39,818 nucleotides of DNA from a virus. The position numbers and the translations under genes were made by a program. The notes below the pieces were generated by a model, which saw only the letters and a program-made list of their open reading frames with translations, was not told the DNA's origin and made no database searches. Each line of letters opens with the position of its first letter. The stretch's first letter is position 1. Positions 22,177-29,790 of the stretch are shown piece by piece. Where the stretch lies: the IMG/VR virus record IMGVR_UViG_3300009373_000585, positions 1 to 39,818 of that record; one strand, given 5' to 3'.

Positions 22177-22916
22177 TTAATACCCCTTCCTACTTCAGCG
22201 TAATATTGTCGATGATTTTCTGTCTTTATATGATCCGGATGAAGCCCTGACCAGTGCCCTATATCCTGAGCCATGATTGTCGGCACCCATCCTATTATCG
22301 GATCCTTCTCGATCTTAATCTGCTCCATAAGATTAGCGCCGCCCTTGATACCCACCAAGTTGTAGCGCTCAAACTCCAGATCAGAAATGAGATCAGCATA
22401 CATAAGCCATAGCCCTACAATGTGCGTGGCCGGAAGAAAACCCCAGCCTTCCTTGTCCGGGAGCCCAAAGCGCCTGGCCGGACGCGACGGTACATAGTCA
22501 GGTGAGAGTACCTGAGCCGGAGAATTAGCGAAGATCTTGAGCATATTATTAAGCCAGTTTCGAGGCATACGCACATCATTACCTATGATCCCGATCATGT
22601 CTAACCTGAGTGCCTCAGACTTCTCAAATGACCTTACCCAGTCAAAGAAGTCTATGACTGTCCGTCTCAAGCCTTGATTCAAGCGATTCAGAATCGTGTA
22701 TTTCATGCCGTACTTCCCCCCGGATCCCAGCTTACAGTCCCTCAAAAACTGTATTGTCCCATCATGAGAAGCGTCATCTACCATTACGAAAGTTACGTCC
22801 CTGTAATCTTGTGCCTGCTCAAGAGCGTGGACGCACTGTTTCGTATATTCGATTCTCTTGTAACAGGGTAGCAGTATCGCTATTTTTAAGTTTTCTATCG
22901 GCTTCTTTGAACGCAC
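22167..22916 (-). CDS. GT2-type glycosyltransferase, GTG start (249 aa)
   Basis: AILLPCYKRIEYTKQCVHAL (residues 13-32) and FVMVDDASHDGTIQFLRDCK (43-62) are the first two motifs of GT2 enzymes, and IGIIGNDVRMPRNWLNNMLKI holds the acidic metal site (GND). HIVGLWLMYADLISDLEF and PTIMAQDIGHWSGLHPDH follow as acceptor-side motifs. The start is GTG with GAGGTGGT upstream, and the first 33 codons overlap the preceding gene. Substrate unknown; the neighbours suggest a surface glycan. The end of the gene overlaps the dehydrogenase-like start by ten bases. Confidence 0.8.
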   Translation of the reverse strand: MRSKKPIENLKIAILLPCYKRIEYTKQCVHALEQAQDYRDVTFVMVDDASHDGTIQFLRDCKLGSGGKYGMKYTILNRLNQGLRRTVIDFFDWVRSFEKSEALRLDMIGIIGNDVRMPRNWLNNMLKIFANSPAQVLSPDYVPSRPARRFGLPDKEGWGFLPATHIVGLWLMYADLISDLEFERYNLVGIKGGANLMEQIKIEKDPIIGWVPTIMAQDIGHWSGLHPDHIKTENHRQYYAEVGRGIKWD

Positions 22917-23337
22917 TCGATACCACCTCGTAATCGTCTATGCTTAGTTCGATCCTGAGATCTCTGATCTTCAAGTGTATATAGTATTGATCCCTTATGT
23001 CGGCACCCTCAGAGAAGATCTTGTCTTTGTTGAAATTGTAGAGGTTCCGGTTTAGGTTGATCTGTACGTTGTCGTTTACCGGATCCATAGCAACCTTCTT
23101 ACGGCAGAGCTCGATATGCTGTCCCGGCTTGGCCTCAGGGGATCCCCGCTGCTGCCAGCGCTGGAAAGCAGCAATCATGCCCCTGGCAAACTCCATGAAA
23201 TCGCCTCTTGATAAACTGATCCTCAGATTGCGATAATGGACGTGCATCTTCTCGCAGACCTCGACCACCAGCCTGTTGTTGAATACCGACTTCTCGGAGA
23301 TTTCCTTACCCGCTAATTTTTTCAGTGTTTGTCCCAT
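22819..23337 (-). CDS. Conserved protein of glycan clusters (172 aa)
   Basis: The central segment CEKMHVHYRNLRISLSRGDFMEFARGMIAAFQRW is of a kind that turns up next to glycosyltransferases in environmental phages and bacterial sugar clusters, but I know no function for it. His and Arg in MHVHYRNLR may be functional. The C-terminal third is a mix of strands and helices (YYIHLKIRDLRIELSIDDYE). Its last 33 codons overlap the GT2 gene in another frame. No membrane segment is present. Confidence 0.5.
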   Translation of the reverse strand: MGQTLKKLAGKEISEKSVFNNRLVVEVCEKMHVHYRNLRISLSRGDFMEFARGMIAAFQRWQQRGSPEAKPGQHIELCRKKVAMDPVNDNVQINLNRNLYNFNKDKIFSEGADIRDQYYIHLKIRDLRIELSIDDYEVVSSAFKEADRKLKNSDTATLLQENRIYETVRPRS

Positions 23338-23371
23338 GCTTACTCCCGATACTATCCATCACCCATTTTCC

Positions 23372-23545
23372 TTATGCTATTTTGTATTTGGCTATGATCC
23401 TATCGTAGATGTCCTTATACCTTACAGCGTTGACATCCGTGTTGCCCCACTTTCCAGTTGTCGCATCAGCAAACCCTCTGACAACTGCCCAAAGCAAAAA
23501 CTTGGGAGGCAGTTTCCATACAATAAACATGATAAACTTTTCCAT
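23372..23545 (-). CDS. Small conserved phage protein (57 aa)
   Basis: The product begins MEKFIMFIVWKLPPKFLLWA and continues VVRGFADATTGKWGNTDVNA, then VRYKDIYDRIIAKYKIA. The order LP-x5-W-x2-R-x4-ATTGKW is characteristic of a small protein common in many tailed phages, of unknown role. The ribosome-binding site is strong (GAGGAGGAACG before ATG 23545). It fills the gap between the 173-residue gene and the glycan-cluster protein. Confidence 0.65.
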   Translation of the reverse strand: MEKFIMFIVWKLPPKFLLWAVVRGFADATTGKWGNTDVNAVRYKDIYDRIIAKYKIA

Positions 23546-23554
23546 CGTTCCTCC

Positions 23555-24076
23555 TCACTTCATGTTGATAAGCTCTTTTACGCCCTGGTAGTGCACTATG
23601 ACCTTATTTAAGAGCCCTTGCGGATCGTCCCCGCGCATAATGCCCTTCATGAATGAGCGCCAGATCTTCTCGTTCTTCTCAGCCCAAAACTCGCGATATA
23701 CCATGTTAGTCATAAACATATAGAGCTCACGCGGTATGTCGTAGTCCACCATCATCGTCTTGTTGTTTGACCAACCCTTCTCATTCCCCATAGCCCTGAG
23801 CTCTTTACGCTTGAGCCAGTTGACTCTTCTTGTCTCTTGGCATAGCTTGGGAAAGTTATGGAGCTTGGACTGTACAAATTTATCCGCGACCCGGCGTATA
23901 AATAGCTCTGTATTCTGTAATGGGCTCTCAGAGTGAGTCTTTAAGACCTCCTGGACTGCGTGAGTACGGATGTCCTCATCCGAGGTGTTCTGCTTCCTAT
24001 ACGCCTCTTCGCCCGCAACCTTCTTCGTTGCTGACAGCCCCTCATCCCGTTTAAACTTGGTATCGGCTTTATTCAT
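23555..24076 (-). CDS. Hypothetical protein, helical and basic (173 aa)
   Basis: No family is recognised. The product is soluble, rich in Lys, Arg and Glu, with LFIRRVADKFVQSKLHNFPKL and VYREFWAEKNEKIWRSFMKG as helical stretches and a polar N-terminus. The start overlaps the methyltransferase stop (ATGA), so the two are translationally coupled. It could be a substrate-handling partner in the sugar cluster or an internal virion protein. Confidence that it is a real gene is high; its function is unknown. Confidence 0.6.
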   Translation of the reverse strand: MNKADTKFKRDEGLSATKKVAGEEAYRKQNTSDEDIRTHAVQEVLKTHSESPLQNTELFIRRVADKFVQSKLHNFPKLCQETRRVNWLKRKELRAMGNEKGWSNNKTMMVDYDIPRELYMFMTNMVYREFWAEKNEKIWRSFMKGIMRGDDPQGLLNKVIVHYQGVKELINMK

Positions 24077-24630
24077 CGTCTCACGCCTTTACAGAAAAAC
24101 CACTCCGGGTAATACCTGAGATTCAGGCATATATCTACTTTCAAAAGATTGAAGTACCTATTTAAGATGTCGGTCTGCAACGGGAAGGCTCTGATGTGCC
24201 CCTCGCACATGAAGCGCGGTACACTGAATATGACTGTGGCGCCCTGTTTTATATTATTTATGACTGCAAAATCGTTCTTGATATGCTCCAGGACTTCGAG
24301 CAATATCGCCACATTGTAGTCGTGTTTATAGCACTTGGGATCCAGCGCATCCCCTACAAAGAAATGCTGAGGAGTGAGCTTAGTCGCGATAGCAACAGCC
24401 TCTCGTGAGAAGTCGAATCCATGATAATTCCGTACCCCTTTGTCGTATAGGTAGTGCCCCATTTGTCCGGCGCCAGAACCGATCTCAAGGACTTTGGGCT
24501 CTTCGATGGCTTTAACGTGTTTAACGACATGCTGCATGATCCGGTAGAACGGGAGCGTCCGGTAGTGCGCATGATATATCGCCTCCTTCTTATAGACCTC
24601 ATCATAATCTTTTGCTATCAGTGTTTTCAT
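24073..24630 (-). CDS. Class I SAM-dependent methyltransferase (185 aa)
   Basis: LEIGSGAG (residues 48-55) is the SAM-binding motif I, with YHGFDFSREAVAIA as the acidic end of strand 2, FFVGDALDP as motif II and YNVAILLEVLEHIKND as motif IV of the UbiE/SAM family (LEHI). VIFSVPRFMCEGHIRAF completes the fold. Substrate unknown; placement at the head of the sugar cluster suggests a sugar or glycan methylation. The frame is open to 24735 inside the capsid gene; ATG 24630 is taken as start because the hallmarks follow it, though it has no clear ribosome-binding site and lies just behind a G/C hairpin. Confidence 0.8.
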   Translation of the reverse strand: MKTLIAKDYDEVYKKEAIYHAHYRTLPFYRIMQHVVKHVKAIEEPKVLEIGSGAGQMGHYLYDKGVRNYHGFDFSREAVAIATKLTPQHFFVGDALDPKCYKHDYNVAILLEVLEHIKNDFAVINNIKQGATVIFSVPRFMCEGHIRAFPLQTDILNRYFNLLKVDICLNLRYYPEWFFCKGVRR

Positions 24631-24642
24631 ATGAAAGGGGTG

Positions 24643-24663
24643 GGAGGGGTGGTTAGCCCCTCC
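24643..24663. terminator. G/C-rich hairpin after the capsid gene
   Basis: GGAGGGG (24643-24649) and CCCCTCC (24657-24663) pair perfectly over seven bases around a seven-base loop. It lies between the capsid stop and the methyltransferase start. No run of U follows on the minus-strand RNA, so it is probably not an efficient terminator. It could stabilise the capsid message or slow polymerase before the sugar cluster. A very similar hairpin stands at 35488-35513. Confidence 0.4.
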
Positions 24664-24679
24664 GTTCCCGTCCTTTCGG

Positions 24680-25606
24680 TTAGCTGATAGCTCCAGAGCT
24701 ATCCAACTGTGCCTGCTCAGCGTGTGCCTTCTCATTACCGAATTGTAGAGTCATCTCGCCCTCTACCCAGCCCTTGACCGAAGATGCGGTCGGCGCACCC
24801 TTGTAACTCTGGATGTCGCGCAACACTGCGACCTTGATCTGTTCTGGCGTGGTAATGGCTAAACGGGCAACTGGTATGTGCCTGTTCGGTATAATATCAA
24901 CAGTACCAAAGGCACCTTCGTACTTGTTGATATTGGCAATCGCTTGCCTGGTCGAGGCTTCGATGTTGAAGGTGAAGCCTGTTTTTGCGGAGAAATTCTT
25001 AGAGATTACTCTCTTCTGGTAGCCTCCGCAAATGAGCGCCCTGGGATCTCCCCCGGCGTCCCAGACCTCCTGGAGCCTGGCATTGACAATATCCTCAGTG
25101 AGCTGGGAAATAGCTGCACCTGAGGCACCGTCCGTACCGAGTCCGGTGTTGGTCTTGATGGCCTTCAGCAAGCCCATCGCTGTACGAGCCGTGTTCGATG
25201 CACCAACCGCTGTGGTTCCGGTATTGACAAATATCTTCTCAAAGTCTGTGCCGAGCTCTTTGAGCGCCTTCATCAGTTCCCTTGCCACATCGTCCTTGAT
25301 ACCTGCTGTGGTTACTGCCATCTGGGTGAATGACACATCCCAATTCCTAAGACGGATATGCGTGTAGTTCATCCGCCTCGTCCTGACGGCTCTGGCTGAA
25401 TACGATAATGCTGCGCCTTCCACGATGCCAGTTGTTGCAGCACTGGCGAGGTTATCAACCTGCCATTCGTGCTTCGTGGAAATCGACTTGATCTTCCTGC
25501 TCATGGACAACAATGGCGTGTCGTCCGCAAAAAGATCGGCTACTACGTTAGTGAGACCTTCTCGGTTCCCTATGGTTACATAGGTATCGAGATAGGTGTT
25601 TGCCAT
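24680..25606 (-). CDS. Major capsid protein, SU10/DUF5309-like HK97 fold (308 aa)
   Basis: The N-terminus (TYVTIGNREGLTNVVADLFADDTPLLSMSRKIKSISTKHEWQVDNLA) matches the start of SU10-like major head proteins, with the same Thr-x-His-Glu-Trp segment and the following acidic loop. RRMNYTHIRLRNWDVSFTQMAVTT and the helix ARELMKALKELGTDFEKIF belong to the HK97 fold. The end KVAVLRDIQSYKGAPTASSV, then EGEMTLQFGNEKAHAE is normal. It forms the icosahedral shell. The gene follows the scaffold gene after 18 bases and has AAAGGAGCTAACAC before its ATG. Length is in the usual range. Confidence 0.85.
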   Translation of the reverse strand: MANTYLDTYVTIGNREGLTNVVADLFADDTPLLSMSRKIKSISTKHEWQVDNLASAATTGIVEGAALSYSARAVRTRRMNYTHIRLRNWDVSFTQMAVTTAGIKDDVARELMKALKELGTDFEKIFVNTGTTAVGASNTARTAMGLLKAIKTNTGLGTDGASGAAISQLTEDIVNARLQEVWDAGGDPRALICGGYQKRVISKNFSAKTGFTFNIEASTRQAIANINKYEGAFGTVDIIPNRHIPVARLAITTPEQIKVAVLRDIQSYKGAPTASSVKGWVEGEMTLQFGNEKAHAEQAQLDSSGAIS

Positions 25607-25624
25607 GTGTTAGCTCCTTTCGGT

Positions 25625-26719
25625 TTATTGTTCTTTAAGCTCCTCAGGAATAAACTTATCTACACCGAACGCAGGATCATTCTTGATAAGCTCTGCCTTA
25701 TCGGTGAGATCGCCTCCACGGAAAGCCTTGCTCCTAAGATCCTTCAACTTCTGGCTCGGAGTCTCGTCTTTGCTCCGCTTGAATTTGTTGGTGTCCAAGT
25801 TCGTCTTGCGCTTAAACTTGTTCACCTTCTGCTTCAAGTAGCGGGTCTTTTTGGTCGAGCTCTTGGCCTGACCCAAGAGTTTATACTTCTCGATGGCGTA
25901 CTCTATCGCCATCGCCTGCCCATCGACCAAACCTTGCAAGCTCTTCTTCGACTGGAAGATTTGCTTTGCGATCGCGATGATCTCCGGCTCTGCTGCTTCC
26001 GGATCCTCAATTTCATCATCATCGTGAATCTCCTCCAGCTTCTCCTGCATCAAGACTGCCTGCTGTCTGTGGAACTTAGCAGGGGCGTCCCTCCTGACCT
26101 GCTCGATCTGCTCTTCGAGTTCGAGCATATCCTCAAGTTCAGTCTCGCCCTTCTCATCGCCCTTGTCGATCTTCGACTGAGCTTTGAGCTGTGCCTTCCG
26201 GCACTTGCGCTTGGCAGCCATCAGCTCTGAATCAGACATTTTCTCCAGCCTGGCTATTACCGGATCGGCCGCAGGAGCGTCATGCTTTGCAGTCTTTGCC
26301 TTGCGCGTCTCAGACTTAATGCGCCTTTCGAGCTTCTTGACGATCTTCTCATGCTTAGATTTAGGGATCAGCTGCTCCTCTTCTTCCTCCTCATCCCCCT
26401 TCTTCTTAGCCTTAGAAGGATCCTCCTCAAGCTCTCGCTTGCGGGCTATGCCTTCTTCGGTTAAGTCCTCATCGGGGATGTCGAGTAGCTCTTCATCGCT
26501 GACATCGGCTTCGATGACCTCTTCTTCCTTACCCTTCTTCTTAGCACCCTCCTTGCCCTCTTCTTCGCTTTCCTTACCCTTCTTTGGCTTATCCTTGTCA
26601 TCGACAGGGAATTCCATAGAGGCGAGGAGCGCGTTGGCCGCGTTCCTCTTCCGGGTCTCGACTTCACGAGTCTCGGCGTTTTTTTCCTCAGCAGTCTGTG
26701 TCTTTTCTTCTACCGCCAT
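25625..26719 (-). CDS. Scaffold-like capsid assembly protein (364 aa)
   Basis: The protein is highly charged and mostly disordered or helical: acidic and Lys-rich in the first 110 residues (KGKESEEEGKEGAKKKGKEE, then VIEADVSDEELLDIPDEDL), a long coiled coil in the middle (LMAAKRKCRKAQLKAQSKID, then LEDMLELEEQIEQVRRD), and a basic end (KQKVNKFKRKTNLDTNKFKR). These are the traits of head scaffolds, which pack inside the procapsid and bind the shell by the basic C-terminus. Its place directly before the capsid gene agrees. A protease role is not suggested. The start has GTAGGAGGG upstream. Confidence 0.7.
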   Translation of the reverse strand: MAVEEKTQTAEEKNAETREVETRKRNAANALLASMEFPVDDKDKPKKGKESEEEGKEGAKKKGKEEEVIEADVSDEELLDIPDEDLTEEGIARKRELEEDPSKAKKKGDEEEEEEQLIPKSKHEKIVKKLERRIKSETRKAKTAKHDAPAADPVIARLEKMSDSELMAAKRKCRKAQLKAQSKIDKGDEKGETELEDMLELEEQIEQVRRDAPAKFHRQQAVLMQEKLEEIHDDDEIEDPEAAEPEIIAIAKQIFQSKKSLQGLVDGQAMAIEYAIEKYKLLGQAKSSTKKTRYLKQKVNKFKRKTNLDTNKFKRSKDETPSQKLKDLRSKAFRGGDLTDKAELIKNDPAFGVDKFIPEELKEQ

Positions 26720-26736
26720 CTTGCCCTCCTACTTTC

Positions 26737-26802
26737 TCTCGCATTTATAGGCTTGGGAGCCTGCTCAAGCGGTTTTTTCTCGCATTTAACGTCTTGGGAG
26801 AC
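26737..26802. repeat. Two copies of a hairpin-bearing repeat before the scaffold gene
   Basis: Two units of about 25 bases, each TCTCGCATTTA followed four to six bases later by CTTGGGAG, lie at 26737-26761 and 26778-26802, 41 bases apart. In each, short arms flank the TTGGGA core (GGCT/AGCC in one, CGTC/GACG in the other), with arms differing in sequence but keeping pairing, so RNA structure is conserved. A degenerate third copy (TCTCGC, TTGAGC) follows near 26824. The whole non-coding stretch (26720-26837) lies just before the scaffold-capsid pair. Confidence 0.5.
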
Positions 26803-26837
26803 GGTGCGGTTATAGAGTCGCACTCTCGCTTGAGCGT

Positions 26838-27161
26838 TTATACTTCTACGCCTCCGCCCGCCCCGCCGGGACTCCCGGTAGTTTGAGCTTCGGCTTTCTT
26901 CTCTGCCACCAGCTGATTCTTTATGTCAACGCACTGGTCTATGCGTTCAGTCAATAGATCCAGCCCGATTAAAATGCCTAATGCCTCCTCAGCCGAGTAT
27001 GATGTATCACTTACTTTGCGCATCTTGGCTTCTTTCTCTATCCCGGCAATAAGCATCTTTAGTAATTCGCCCTGGTTGCCCTGTGCAAGACCTTCGGCGA
27101 CCAAGCCTATTTCGATCTGATCCTCATTACTATTCCGTTTCATCCTCTCTTCAAGCCTCAT
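26838..27161 (-). CDS. Hypothetical protein between portal and scaffold (107 aa)
   Basis: The protein is helical and acidic: residues 10-70 (NEDQIEIGLVAEGLAQGNQG, then LLKMLIAGIEKEAKMR) and a second helix (AEEALGILIGLDLLTERIDQ), then Lys/Glu-rich and Gly/Pro-rich tail (GSPGGAGGGVEV). It has no known domain. The start (AAGGAG, nine bases) overlaps the stop of the preceding gene. As one of two small genes between portal and scaffold it may be a minor head or scaffold partner; this is inference. Confidence 0.5.
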   Translation of the reverse strand: MRLEERMKRNSNEDQIEIGLVAEGLAQGNQGELLKMLIAGIEKEAKMRKVSDTSYSAEEALGILIGLDLLTERIDQCVDIKNQLVAEKKAEAQTTGSPGGAGGGVEV

Positions 27162-27504
27162 ATTCTGCGCTCCTTCGCTTATGCTCTACGAACTCGGCTA
27201 TTGTATCGCTCATATGATTCCTCATATCAGCCATGCCCTCCATCCGGGCTGAGACCAATTCTTTCTCATACTTGGACTTGAAACACCCGGCCATGATCGT
27301 GTACTTCCAGTGGATAAAGGCGCGGATGACCATATTAAACGGCATGGGATGACAAAGCATGTGCATCCCGTAACTATCTCGCCAGGTAACACCATAGCCG
27401 GGCGGAACAGGTGCTCCCTCAGGGAGTAGGATCCCGATGACCATCTTCCCATTCAGAATCTCAGTCAGACTCTTCTTTCTTGGCTTCTTTTTCGTCAGGT
27501 GCAT
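27151..27504 (-). CDS. Hypothetical protein next to the portal gene (117 aa)
   Basis: The product holds a Gly/Pro-rich beta segment (MVIGILLPEGAPVPPGYGVT, then WRDSYGMHMLCHPMPFNMVI) followed by helix (KSKYEKELVSARMEGMADMR). The ATG at 27504 is preferred because GGGAGGA lies immediately before it; four codons of open frame upstream have no such site. It overlaps the portal gene end by 44 bases. It is not recognised, and a structural role is inferred from position. Confidence 0.5.
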   Translation of the reverse strand: MHLTKKKPRKKSLTEILNGKMVIGILLPEGAPVPPGYGVTWRDSYGMHMLCHPMPFNMVIRAFIHWKYTIMAGCFKSKYEKELVSARMEGMADMRNHMSDTIAEFVEHKRRSAEYEA

Positions 27505-29479
27505 ACTTCCTCCCATGTATTCTTGCTATGATCTCTTCTTTGTAGAGATCAAGGAAAGTATCGATCTGCTTAAGCTCTATGCCCTCAGCGACCGCAGCCT
27601 CCTTCATGTCATTCATGAGCTTCTTCTGGTACTCACCGATCATCTTCTTCTCTTTATCGGTATAAAGGAGCCTCTGCCCAGCCTTAGGATCATAGTCATC
27701 CAGGAACATCCTCTTGAGCTCGGCCTGCTTGACATCCGGATCCCCGGTGAATGTCCTGAGAAGGTTCCATGACTTCGTTGCCCTCAAGACCGGATTCGTG
27801 TTATCCAACCTGCCGTTCGGCACGATATTCCACTTCCCTTGGATCTCGCGCCTCTTGACCTTGACAGGTTTTCTGCCTGTCATCAGCATTTCCTCTTCCT
27901 CATCACCGTACTGCTCATACAAAGCATCGATCTGATAATAGACCTTCGCCATCTGGACTTGGAATACAGCAAGGTCAAACTCTTCATTGAGCCCTAAGTC
28001 CTGGGCTGTGTCCACGATCTCAGCCTTAGTCTTTTTACCCCCTCTGCCCATGCCCGGCAGGTTCATGTCCATTGACTGCTTAGCGCTTATGGACTTAACC
28101 CGGTTATCAGACCAGCTCTTTAAGTACTGCGCGAACTGGAAGAGTAGGGGCTGTGAGATATTCCCCATCTGCCTGATCTGGTAGTCATCCGGAGAGCCCT
28201 GGGTCTCAACTGTCTCCCCTGGGATGTAGCGTCTGCTTTTGATGTTCGTAACTGTATTGCGCCTCATGACCACAACAGGCTTATTCGTGATCGTGCCGTT
28301 GTCCTCAGCCTGGTTGATCGCTGTAGATATACCTATCTGGTAATCCTCCTCCAACTGTGGAATCCCGCGCGACGCGTATAGGTGCATGTCAATAAGTTCA
28401 CGCCTGACGTCTGCATACGGAAAGAGGCCGTGATCGTAAGGCACTTCGATAAACCTCAGGACATCCTGCGGGGTATTGACCGGGTATGTGGCAATGCAGC
28501 GCTCCTTGATACCGTCATCATTGACGTCATACCAGCAGCAGGTCTCGCTAAGATCTATGATCTCATCCACCTCTTCGCCCGAAGGCACCCCCTTCTTCTC
28601 CTTTGTACCCCAGGCCGCTATCTCGTTATCGGTATATTTTTGATACTTCTCATCCCGCATGGCCAACTTGATCTGCGTGAAGGTGCGGGAGAATGGGTTA
28701 GCAATAAACCTTGCCCACTGGAGGTCAGTAGTATCCCAGGGAATCACAAGATCATCCTTGAGGTCGCAGGCCACAACATCAGCCTTGTTATTCTCGATCT
28801 CAATGAGCTTGAGATCAAACTTGGTCTTGCCTTCCCGAAACTTCCCGACTGCCTTCTCGCACTCCTCGATATTCTCCTCAAAGGAGTCATCAACCGAGAA
28901 CTCCTCCAAGATGATCCTCAAGAGCATATCATCCGTTGTCCTGGGGTCTGTCAGAGCTTCTATTGTTTTCTGGTCATAATCATCCAGATCAAACTCCTCG
29001 GTATAGTTCCGGGTGGAGTAATCCCATACTGTCTTAAACACGACTCCGCCGCGCTGGAGACACTTGTCTATACCAATGAGGTATTGAGGCACGAAGTTCA
29101 TCTTTTTCCTGACTCTCCAGTCAAAGAGCTGCTCGCGCTTACGAGCTGGGGCTATATCTTCTCCACCATAGGGATCAAACGTACATATAGGCGAGGCTTT
29201 GATAAGACTTGCGTAGGAAGGCTTGAGTTCGGTGATCTTGGAATCAATGACCGGAATTGAGTAATTCGCTGCATTTTCCCAAGGTGAGGTCTTAGGTGTT
29301 GTACGGATCCCATGTCTTAAATTATGCCACCTGTCTTGGTTGTAGTCCCAGCGCTGACGGTTCCCTCTCTCGGTCTCTACATCCTTTGACAGGTTCGATA
29401 CAAAGTTGCGTATCTCATCGGTGATTTCAAGCGCGTTAACCTCTTGTAGCCCCTCAGGGTGAGTAGTCTTTCTCGGCAT
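27461..29479 (-). CDS. Portal protein (672 aa)
   Basis: The N-terminal half has WENAANYSIPVIDSKITELKPSYASLI, which matches portal proteins of podoviruses with large portals, and a wing region with acidic loops (FDLDDYDQKTIEALTDPRTT). The stem part near residues 400-470 (LEEDYQIGISTAINQAEDNG, then YQIRQMGNISQPLLFQFAQY) and the charged C-terminal helix complete it. The portal forms the dodecameric DNA gate at one vertex. It lies after terminase and two tiny genes and before the scaffold and capsid genes, as expected. GGAGG precedes the ATG by eight bases. No frameshift or insertion seen. Confidence 0.85.
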   Translation of the reverse strand: MPRKTTHPEGLQEVNALEITDEIRNFVSNLSKDVETERGNRQRWDYNQDRWHNLRHGIRTTPKTSPWENAANYSIPVIDSKITELKPSYASLIKASPICTFDPYGGEDIAPARKREQLFDWRVRKKMNFVPQYLIGIDKCLQRGGVVFKTVWDYSTRNYTEEFDLDDYDQKTIEALTDPRTTDDMLLRIILEEFSVDDSFEENIEECEKAVGKFREGKTKFDLKLIEIENNKADVVACDLKDDLVIPWDTTDLQWARFIANPFSRTFTQIKLAMRDEKYQKYTDNEIAAWGTKEKKGVPSGEEVDEIIDLSETCCWYDVNDDGIKERCIATYPVNTPQDVLRFIEVPYDHGLFPYADVRRELIDMHLYASRGIPQLEEDYQIGISTAINQAEDNGTITNKPVVVMRRNTVTNIKSRRYIPGETVETQGSPDDYQIRQMGNISQPLLFQFAQYLKSWSDNRVKSISAKQSMDMNLPGMGRGGKKTKAEIVDTAQDLGLNEEFDLAVFQVQMAKVYYQIDALYEQYGDEEEEMLMTGRKPVKVKRREIQGKWNIVPNGRLDNTNPVLRATKSWNLLRTFTGDPDVKQAELKRMFLDDYDPKAGQRLLYTDKEKKMIGEYQKKLMNDMKEAAVAEGIELKQIDTFLDLYKEEIIARIHGRKYAPDEKEAKKEESD

Positions 29480-29482
29480 CAG

Positions 29483-29656
29483 TTATCCTCCGTAAAACTT
29501 TCGGTAGACTTCGCGATATGCGTCTTTCAACGCTCTTACATAGTTAATGTAGTGGATCTTCTTACACGATATGCTACAAAACCCGCCTTCTCTACCCCCA
29601 TGATCGTATTCTATGCAGCAGCATCGGCACTTCTTGCTGATAACTTGGGTACTCAT
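29483..29656 (-). CDS. Cysteine-rich mini-protein between terminase and portal (57 aa)
   Basis: The product has six cysteines: KKCRCCCIEYDHGG, then GGFCSISCKKIHY, in a spacing that suggests one or two zinc sites of treble-clef type, and a basic tail (ALKDAYREVYRKFYGG). AGGAG lies about nine bases before ATG 29656. It overlaps the preceding mini-gene (ATGA) and ends four bases before the portal start. Its position suggests coordination with packaging or portal assembly, but the function is unknown. Confidence 0.6.
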   Translation of the reverse strand: MSTQVISKKCRCCCIEYDHGGREGGFCSISCKKIHYINYVRALKDAYREVYRKFYGG

Positions 29657-29790
29657 GACGCCTCTCCTTCTCTGACAGGCTTTTTCTCGACAAATTGGCT
29701 AAACTTATAGCACGTCCTGCACTTCTTGTCCCGGTTCGCACAGCTCCTGATGCAAAAGCTCTGATGATTCGTTCTCGACTTGTAGCTCAT
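29653..29790 (-). CDS. Cysteine-rich mini-protein after the large terminase (45 aa)
   Basis: FCIRSCANRDKKCRTC places four cysteines as C-x3-C-x6-C-x2-C, a zinc-knuckle-like spacing, in a very basic chain. The ATG overlaps the TGA of the large terminase (TGATG), and the stop overlaps the next mini-gene (ATGA), so three genes are tightly coupled. It is too short for automatic prediction but shows strong coding signs in its position, cysteine pattern and overlaps. Function is unknown; DNA or RNA binding is possible. Confidence 0.55.
   Translation of the reverse strand: MSYKSRTNHQSFCIRSCANRDKKCRTCYKFSQFVEKKPVREGEAS

Noticed and set aside
25469-26750. Two long plus-strand frames (25469-26230 and 26184-26750) opposite capsid and scaffold genes
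   Set aside because: They are mirror images of the highly charged minus-strand proteins (Leu- and Ser-rich composition) with no promoter, ribosome-binding site or domain.
26737-26802. CRISPR-like or tRNA-like element
   Set aside because: Only two short units with a 16-base gap and unequal arms; no spacer array, acceptor stem or anticodon arm.
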